Assembly: GCA_965230015.1 (NCBI GenBank)
Contig: CBDDKF010000002.1
Coordinates: 310,001-374,000 of the forward strand
DNA from: JABSQH01 sp965230015
GTDB taxonomy: Bacteria; Actinomycetota; Acidimicrobiia; Acidimicrobiales; Ilumatobacteraceae
Length of the DNA stretch: 64,000 bases
Direction of reading: 5' to 3'
The position numbers and the translations under genes are program-made. Of this stretch, positions 59,534 through 64,000 are shown piece by piece. Every line of letters starts with the position of its first letter. The stretch's first letter is position 1. A model generated the notes under the pieces. That model saw only the letters and a program-made list of their open reading frames with translations, ran no database searches and was not told the origin of the DNA.

Positions 59534-59844
59534 CCGCGTGCCAATGGCGTTCCGGCAAGGAGAGCAACCACTGCTCGCCCATCCGGTTCGTCAGTCGTGA
59601 TGTCGACCACGACGCGTCCGCTGACGACCGTGGTCTCGAGCGTGAGGAATGCACAGCACGCTGCTTCACGCTGCGCCAGATCCCGTGCGTCGGCCGCGAG
59701 CTCGGCAGGCAACACGAGACGTGCACCCGTTGGGAGCGCCTCCGCTGAAATGGCCCGTGTGCGGAGTGCGGCCCACTCGTCGATCTGCCGCGCCGCATCG
59801 TTGACACCAAGGGTGCAGGCCACAGGAATCGGGGTGCGCTCCAC
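59530..59844 (-). CDS. Small conserved protein
   Basis: A 104-residue soluble protein: VACTLGVNDAARQIDEWAALRTRAIS, AADARDLAQREAACCAFLTLETTV and a terminal VVDITTDEPDGRAVVALLAG. The GTG at 59844 is the likely start; a TTG further out is possible. A similar short family occurs next to mercury or arsenic regulators, but I cannot assign a role. The shared operator (59927-59945) is 83 bp upstream, so it may be controlled together with the selenoprotein gene. Confidence 0.5.
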   Translation of the reverse strand: MERTPIPVACTLGVNDAARQIDEWAALRTRAISAEALPTGARLVLPAELAADARDLAQREAACCAFLTLETTVVSGRVVVDITTDEPDGRAVVALLAGTPLARG

Positions 59845-59926
59845 GGCGCCAGGCTGCCCGACAGCGTCGGCGGCCGTCAATGGGCGAACCCACCCTGCCC
59901 GATCGTCCAGCTCGCTGTGGGGAGTG

Positions 59927-59945
59927 GTGAGAGTGATACTCTCAC
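59927..59945. promoter_or_regulatory. Shared operator palindrome, copy 2
   Basis: GTGAGAGT-N3-ACTCTCAC, identical in both arms to the copy at 52085. It ends 4 nt before the ATG at 59950; GATACT inside it could serve as a -10 box for a leaderless transcript of the selenoprotein gene. Confidence 0.8.
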
Positions 59946-59949
59946 TCTT

Positions 59950-61095
59950 ATGGCCGACTCCGACATCAAGGCAATGACCGAAAACCTGCCGGCGCCCGAC
60001 TTCGAACACACCGCGTTCACCACACCCCCACCGCTGTCGGAGGCCACCGTGGCGATCGTGACCACGGCGTCGCTGCATCATCCCGACCAGGACGACTTCG
60101 ATGCTGGCGACACGAGTTATCGCGTGCTCGACGGCTCCCGCCGCGACTACGTGATGGGGCACTGGAGCCCCAACTTCGACGACACCGGTTTCGCCTACGA
60201 CATGAACACGGTGATGCCGCTCGACCGCCTCGACGAACTCGCCGAGCGTGGCGTGATCGGACGAGTGGCCAACCAGCACATGGCGTATGCAGGCAACCAG
60301 TTCGACCTGGCCACCATCAAGATGGACACCGGGCCGGCCGGCGCGAAGTGGCTCCGCGAACAGGGCGTCGACATCGTCCTGCTCACCCCCGTTTGACCAC
60401 TGTGCACGCGTACCGTGAGTACGCTCGCCCACGTTTTTGAAGCCGCCGGCATGGCCACGGTGGCGCTCGGCTCGATCCGCAAGCAGATCGAGAGCACCGC
60501 TCCCCCGCGCGGCCTGTGGTGCGACTTCCCGCTCGGCCGCCCGCTGGGCAAGCCAGGCGATCCTGAGTTCCAGCATCGAGTGCTCGCGTCCGCATTCTCT
60601 CTCCTCGACTCGCCCGAGCCGGTGTTCGAGCAGTTCGCCGAGTCGATTCCCGACGACGGCGAGGAGATGCTCGCCTGCCCGCTACCGCCGCGCCACGACC
60701 CCGACGCCCATCCCGCGATCGACGAGGCGCGCGGTCTGCGGGCGGCCTACGACCGCGGCGTCGAGCTATCCAATGGTCGGATCGCTGCGGGCCGTGTGGT
60801 CGCCGCCGACGACATCCCTGCGGCGATCGAGGCGTTCATCCGCATCGCCGATGGCACACCCTGGGCCGATGCCGGGATCCCTGGCATGCCGATGCGAGTC
60901 AGCCAGGACATCAGGGGGTACTACGAGACCGCTGCCCTGGCCATGGTCGACCATGCGCCGCCCGCATGGGCCGGAGTGCGCTGGTTCCTCGACGCCACCG
61001 AGACGGGCAAAGTCCTGATGGCCGCACGCGCGGAGATGGAGCGCCAGGAGGCGCCACACCCGATGTGGTTCTACCTCGTCCCCCTCGATCAGTGA
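59950..61095 (+). CDS. GrdB/PrdB-like selenoprotein (in-frame TGA read as selenocysteine)
   Basis: One frame of 382 codons is interrupted only by a TGA at 60394-60396 (codon 149). On both sides the protein is coherent: GHWSPNFDDTGFAYDMNTVMPLDRL, GRVANQHMAYAGNQFDLATI, VDIVLLTPV-U-PLCTRTVSTLAHVFEAAGMATV, then GLWCDFPLGRPLGKPGDPEFQ and a C-terminal RVSQDIRGYYETAALAM. This is the glycine/sarcosine/betaine/D-proline reductase selenoprotein B (GrdB/PrdB) fold, in which Sec sits in a UxxC site. A hairpin suited to a bacterial SECIS follows at 60408-60424. A naive caller would split it into 149- and 226-residue genes. It needs SelA, SelB, SelD and tRNA-Sec elsewhere. The role in this aerobic-looking genome is unknown; homologues may reduce C-N or thiol bonds. 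Confidence 0.85.
60394..60424 (+). promoter_or_regulatory. Sec codon (TGA) plus candidate bacterial SECIS hairpin
   Basis: TGA at 60394-60396 is followed by GCGTAC-CGTGA-GTACGC (60408-60424): a perfect 6-bp stem with a 5-nt loop whose second base is G. The loop starts 17 nt after the TGA, inside the 16-37 nt window of known bSECIS elements, with a G among the first two loop bases as required. Outer pairing with GTG (60402-60404) and CAC (60430-60432) may extend it. Confidence 0.7.
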
Positions 61096-61114
61096 TCGGC
61101 ACGCCCGCGACCAG

Positions 61115-61741
61115 ATGACCGACCACGCCGACACAGCACCGCCGACGACGCGCCGACCGCCGCCATCGGAACGGCGCACACGCGCCCTCGATGCCTTCAT
61201 CGACCTCGTGCTCGAACGTGGTGCGCACCCGCGACCCGAGGAGGTTGCCGAACGTGCCGACGTGTCGATTGCGTCGCTGTATCGCTACTTCACCGATCTC
61301 GACGAGTTGCGCAACGATGCTGTTGCGCGTATCGCCGAGCGCTATCGCGACCTTTTTGTGATCTCGACGATCGGCGCCGGCCCACGCGAGCAACGCATCA
61401 CATCGTTTGCCAAGTCGCGGCTGGCGCTCCACGAAACGCTGCACCCATTGGAGCTGCTGTCGTGTTCGACGGGTCATCACGACTCCAGCGCGCAAGCCCA
61501 TGTCGACGCCACCCGCTGCGCCATGGCCGAGCAGGTCGAGCGTCACTTCGACATCGAGATGCGCACGCTCGGTCGGGCCCGGCGCGACGACATCGTGACC
61601 ACCATCGCCGCCCTCACATCGGTGGAGACGTGGCACCAGTTCCGACACACACATGGGCGCACCGCTTCGCAAACACAGCGCGCGTGGGTCGCTGCGATCG
61701 ACGGGATTCTGCCCGACCCTCCCGACGACCTCGGGGGGTAG
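61115..61741 (+). CDS. TetR family transcriptional regulator
   Basis: A 208-residue regulator: RTRALDAFIDLVLERG, PRPEEVAERADVSIASLYRYFTDLDELRNDAV is the helix-turn-helix. It starts 19 bp after the selenoprotein stop and is likely cotranscribed. It is the best candidate to bind the palindrome GTGAGAGT-N3-ACTCTCAC in front of that gene and at 52085; this is inference from location. Confidence 0.87.
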   Translation: MTDHADTAPPTTRRPPPSERRTRALDAFIDLVLERGAHPRPEEVAERADVSIASLYRYFTDLDELRNDAVARIAERYRDLFVISTIGAGPREQRITSFAKSRLALHETLHPLELLSCSTGHHDSSAQAHVDATRCAMAEQVERHFDIEMRTLGRARRDDIVTTIAALTSVETWHQFRHTHGRTASQTQRAWVAAIDGILPDPPDDLGG

Positions 61742-61866
61742 CTGGCACCCAGCGCGTTGGACGACGCCGAGCTCACAGCTCGGATCAACGAGACCCCGGA
61801 CGCTCGAACCCGGCGCCGGCGACGAGCGCGTGCTCTGATGGAGTCGACTACGGGGAGGGTCCGGCC

Positions 61867-62481
61867 ATGATCACCGACGAGTTCGCCGAGCTGTTCACCG
61901 CATCGATCAACGACCAAACGAAGAACCCCACGCACTTCCTGTTCAACCAGTGGTGGTCGCACGCCCCCGACGAGGTACGGGCGGCGTACGTCGAGGGCAT
62001 CGTGAACGACGAACGCTTCGCCGACCTCGTGAGTGGCGAGCACTACGCGCCGCCGATGTCGCTCGACGAGCTCGCCGGCCACCCCGAGGGAACGCTGGGC
62101 CGGACGTTCCATGGCTGGATCGTCGACAACGACCTCGCGGCCCAGATCGCGCTGGACTACCGCAGGTTCCACGAGCATCTCGTCGACAACGGCCAGCTGG
62201 CGAACATGCCCGAGCCGATGCAGCACGCGATACTGCGCGGCTTCCAGAGCCACGACTTTCAGCACGTCGTGACGGGCTACGACTCGTCCGGGCTCGGGGA
62301 GATCGCAGTGCAGGCGTTCTGTCTCGCCCAGATGCAGTTTCCCTATTTCGGGATGTGGATCTCGATCGTCACCGCACAGATGACGTTCCTTCGTCCGCAC
62401 TCGATCGTGCCGTTGATGGATGCAATCACCGATGGATGGCAACTCGGACGCACCGTCGACAACATCCAGGCCGAGCGGTGA
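61867..62481 (+). CDS. Coq4 family protein (stops early at a TGA; frame continues to 62580)
   Basis: A 204-residue Coq4-like protein. The zinc/ligand motif H129-D-F-Q-H133 with E145 eleven residues on (HDxxH-x11-E) is intact, and FPYFGMWISIVTAQMTFLRP follows. After the TGA at 62479 the same frame continues ETMLDQPLAEVRTRYGIHPDG to a TAG at 62578, which is the expected Coq4 C-terminus; related proteins carry Trp at the TGA position, so a TGG-to-TGA change or error is likely. Coq4 members assist quinone biosynthesis; Actinobacteria lack ubiquinone, so the role is unclear. The ATG at 61867 has GGAGGG upstream. Confidence 0.82.
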   Translation: MITDEFAELFTASINDQTKNPTHFLFNQWWSHAPDEVRAAYVEGIVNDERFADLVSGEHYAPPMSLDELAGHPEGTLGRTFHGWIVDNDLAAQIALDYRRFHEHLVDNGQLANMPEPMQHAILRGFQSHDFQHVVTGYDSSGLGEIAVQAFCLAQMQFPYFGMWISIVTAQMTFLRPHSIVPLMDAITDGWQLGRTVDNIQAER

Positions 62482-62572
62482 GAGACGATGCTCGACCAAC
62501 CGCTCGCCGAGGTGCGCACTCGCTACGGCATCCACCCCGATGGCCGGGCGGCCCTGCGCACGACCGACGCTG

Positions 62573-63625
62573 CTATGTAGCCCGGATCCACTCGACGATG
62601 TCGGCTGCGAGCTCCGCGCCAGCGTCTTCTTGGATGAAGTGCCCCGCGGTCGGATAGTCCTTGTGCGGCTGACCAGCGGCCCCGGTGATCTGCACACGCG
62701 TGGCGTCGCGCGTCGCCTGGTCGCCGAACATGATGTCGAGCAGACCGAACATGCCCAGCACGGGTCGATCGAACGCGTCGAGCGCGGCGCGCGCCGCTTC
62801 GTTGGTTGGCGCATGGCCCAGCGTGTTGACCAGCGACGGGAACTTGCGCACACCGGCCATGTAGATCCGCGACGGAAACGGCGCGTCGTAGGCGGCGAGT
62901 TCAGCGGCGCCGATGTCACGCTGGAGCCCGTTCGCCATGGCGACCGAGGGCATGAAGCTGCGTCCGACCAACGCGTAGTGCACCCAGAGCTCGAACAACG
63001 CGTTCCCATTGCCGCCAACGGCAGCGACGGCCTCCGGCGTGAAGGGCCAGTCGAGGTCCTGGGGCTCGAGCGAGTCGGGAAGCTGCACCGGCTCGAATCC
63101 CTCGGGGAATGCAGGAAGGTTGCCATTGGCGACCACCACGCGGGCGAACCGCTCGGGGCGATTGCCAACGCATCGCAGCCCGATGAGCGAACCCCAGTCC
63201 TGCACGATCGGGGTGATGTCGCGCAGGTCGAGCGTGTCGATGAACTCCTCCATCCAGGCGACGTGCTGCAGAAAGGTGTAGTCGTCGAGCTGCACGGGCT
63301 TGTCCGAGCGACCAAAGCCGATGTGATCGGGAGCGATCACCCGCAGTCCGGCATCGGCGAGGACCGGGATCATGAAGCGATACAGGTAGCTCCAATCGGG
63401 CTGGCCATGAAGGCACAACACGACAGCGCCGTCGGGATCCCCTGCTTCGACGTAGTGCATCCGCAACCCGTCGACCTCGGCGTACCGAGGTTGCCAGGGG
63501 TAGTCCGGCAGATCGACGAACTGTGCGTCCGGCGTGCGGACATAGGGACGGCCGGCAGCGGTCGACAGGATCTCGGCGTCGGTTGCGCTGACGTCGGGCG
63601 GCAGGATTGGAGTTCGATCAGTCAT
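62573..63625 (-). CDS. Haloalkane dehalogenase-like alpha/beta hydrolase
   Basis: A 350-residue subfamily-I haloalkane-dehalogenase-like protein. HGQPDWSYLYRFMIP carries the oxyanion Gln/Asp-Trp loop, V-Q-D143-W144-G is the Asp nucleophile elbow, and GLLDIMFGDQ plus AGHFIQEDAG hold the acid and His. The ATG at 63625 is used; a GTG further upstream in the intergenic region is possible. It is convergent with Coq4 and overlaps the extended Coq4 end by 8 bp. A paralogue is at 51078. Confidence 0.82.
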   Translation of the reverse strand: MTDRTPILPPDVSATDAEILSTAAGRPYVRTPDAQFVDLPDYPWQPRYAEVDGLRMHYVEAGDPDGAVVLCLHGQPDWSYLYRFMIPVLADAGLRVIAPDHIGFGRSDKPVQLDDYTFLQHVAWMEEFIDTLDLRDITPIVQDWGSLIGLRCVGNRPERFARVVVANGNLPAFPEGFEPVQLPDSLEPQDLDWPFTPEAVAAVGGNGNALFELWVHYALVGRSFMPSVAMANGLQRDIGAAELAAYDAPFPSRIYMAGVRKFPSLVNTLGHAPTNEAARAALDAFDRPVLGMFGLLDIMFGDQATRDATRVQITGAAGQPHKDYPTAGHFIQEDAGAELAADIVEWIRAT

Positions 63626-63680
63626 GTGAGCAGGTGCGGTGTGTCGATGTGACGTCGGCAATCGGCGAGAACGTCGGCGA

Positions 63681-64000
63681 TCACACCGTGACCCGGGCGA
63701 CCGTTTCGATGTTGAGTTGCCCGGCGAGGCCGGCGCTTCGATGGACGTTGGCCGCCTGCCACGCTTCCGACGAGGACATCGCCACGAGCGCGGCGCGGTT
63801 CGGGTACTTGGCGATCGCCACTTCGTCCCACAGCTCTTCCACCTGGCCCAAGGTGAGATGCGTGACGTCGCCCGCGAAGTACACCTCGCCGCCGTACTCG
63901 GTGATCAGGTCGACGACCGCTGCGCCGTAGAGGGCGTAGGCCTGGCGACCGGACAGATCGGTCTCTCGACCGTCTTCGTACTCGGCACGCTCTTTGAACT
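63681..64000 (-). CDS. DUF1330-like protein (partial, runs off the right edge)
   Basis: The last ~105 residues of a protein that enters from the right edge: ERAEYEDGRETDLSGRQAYALYG, EVYFAGDVTHLTL, VAIAKYPNRAALVAMSSSEAW. It closely resembles the first half of the two-repeat protein at 23827 (QADYEDGRET, AEMAFVGDVADQF, VRYPTRRAFIEM). Only one repeat is visible here. It is upstream of the dehalogenase-like gene by 55 bp on the same strand. Confidence 0.7.
   Translation of the reverse strand, partial: FKERAEYEDGRETDLSGRQAYALYGAAVVDLITEYGGEVYFAGDVTHLTLGQVEELWDEVAIAKYPNRAALVAMSSSEAWQAANVHRSAGLAGQLNIETVARVTV

Noticed and set aside
60415..61095. Separate gene starting at the GTG at 60415
   Set aside because: It lacks a ribosome binding site, is in phase with the upstream frame, and begins in the middle of the family's conserved block; the Sec-containing single gene explains it better.
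62479..62481. Second selenocysteine codon in the Coq4-like gene
   Set aside because: No Cys or Sec is known at this position in Coq4, no UxxC site is present, and only a weak 4-bp hairpin follows; a Trp codon change is more likely.

Overview
The window is a GC-rich (roughly 65-70%) chromosomal segment with dense, short-gapped genes, many GTG starts and start/stop overlaps (ATGA, GTGA). Gene content (F420-type LLM oxidoreductase, maleylpyruvate-isomerase-fold and Rv2466c-like DsbA proteins of the mycothiol world, HxlR and TetR regulators, many acyl-CoA and alpha/beta-hydrolase genes) points to an actinobacterium. The mixture with glutathione synthetase, several GSTs, sulfatases and haloalkane-dehalogenase-like enzymes suits Acidimicrobiia (Ilumatobacter-like), but that assignment is inference. 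I see no rRNA, tRNA, CRISPR array, insertion sequence or phage module.

Layout. 0-9.6 kb: a DUF1800/DUF1501 secreted pair, a DUF2855 gene, two MFS exporters, an SDR, an HxlR regulator and a tautomerase pair. 9.6-21 kb: a TetR-fumarylacetoacetase fusion facing an SRPBCC gene across a clear operator, adenylate kinase, a molybdopterin oxidoreductase with an HxlR gene, a eukaryote-type gamma-glutamyl hydrolase lipoprotein, a DM13 membrane protein, a frameshifted glutaminase and a frameshifted arylsulfatase. 21-31 kb: a xenobiotic/glutathione-like block (MBL hydrolase, three GST-like proteins, a DUF1330-like protein, TetR, GshB, amidohydrolase, CoA transferase). 31-36.8 kb: AraC-AzlC-AzlD, an ArsR/His-rich protein pair, an LLM oxidoreductase, an alpha/beta hydrolase lacking the nucleophile Ser, and a class D beta-lactamase-like lipoprotein flanked by a repeated hairpin element. 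36.8-51 kb: D-aminoacylase-TauD-reductase operon, exported agmatine-deiminase-like protein, AraC/SDR divergent pair, methyltransferases, a second sulfatase, MFS and an O-methyltransferase/TetR pair. 51-64 kb: dehalogenase-like genes, a TPP enzyme-acyl-CoA dehydrogenase-DinB operon, a DsbA/maleylpyruvate-isomerase pair and, most notably, a selenoprotein locus.

The strongest discovery is at 59950-61095. One reading frame of a GrdB/PrdB-like protein is interrupted by a single TGA at codon 149, in a U-P-L-C context, and an apical hairpin of the bacterial SECIS type follows 11 nt after it. The gene is therefore probably a selenoprotein in an actinobacterial genome. Its promoter carries a 19-bp palindrome (GTGAGAGT-N3-ACTCTCAC) also found at 52085-52103 in front of the TPP-enzyme operon, at the same distance from a GTG codon that opens a small Cys-containing ORF. 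This suggests a two-locus regulon.

The window also holds several families of palindromic intergenic repeats: a 49-bp nested hairpin present singly and as a four-copy array, a GTTTGT-type long inverted repeat, a duplicated 39-bp nested hairpin and a 48-bp pair around the beta-lactamase. Four otherwise well-conserved genes contain one frameshift each and a Coq4-like gene has a TGA at a probable Trp position, so sequencing or assembly error must be kept in mind.
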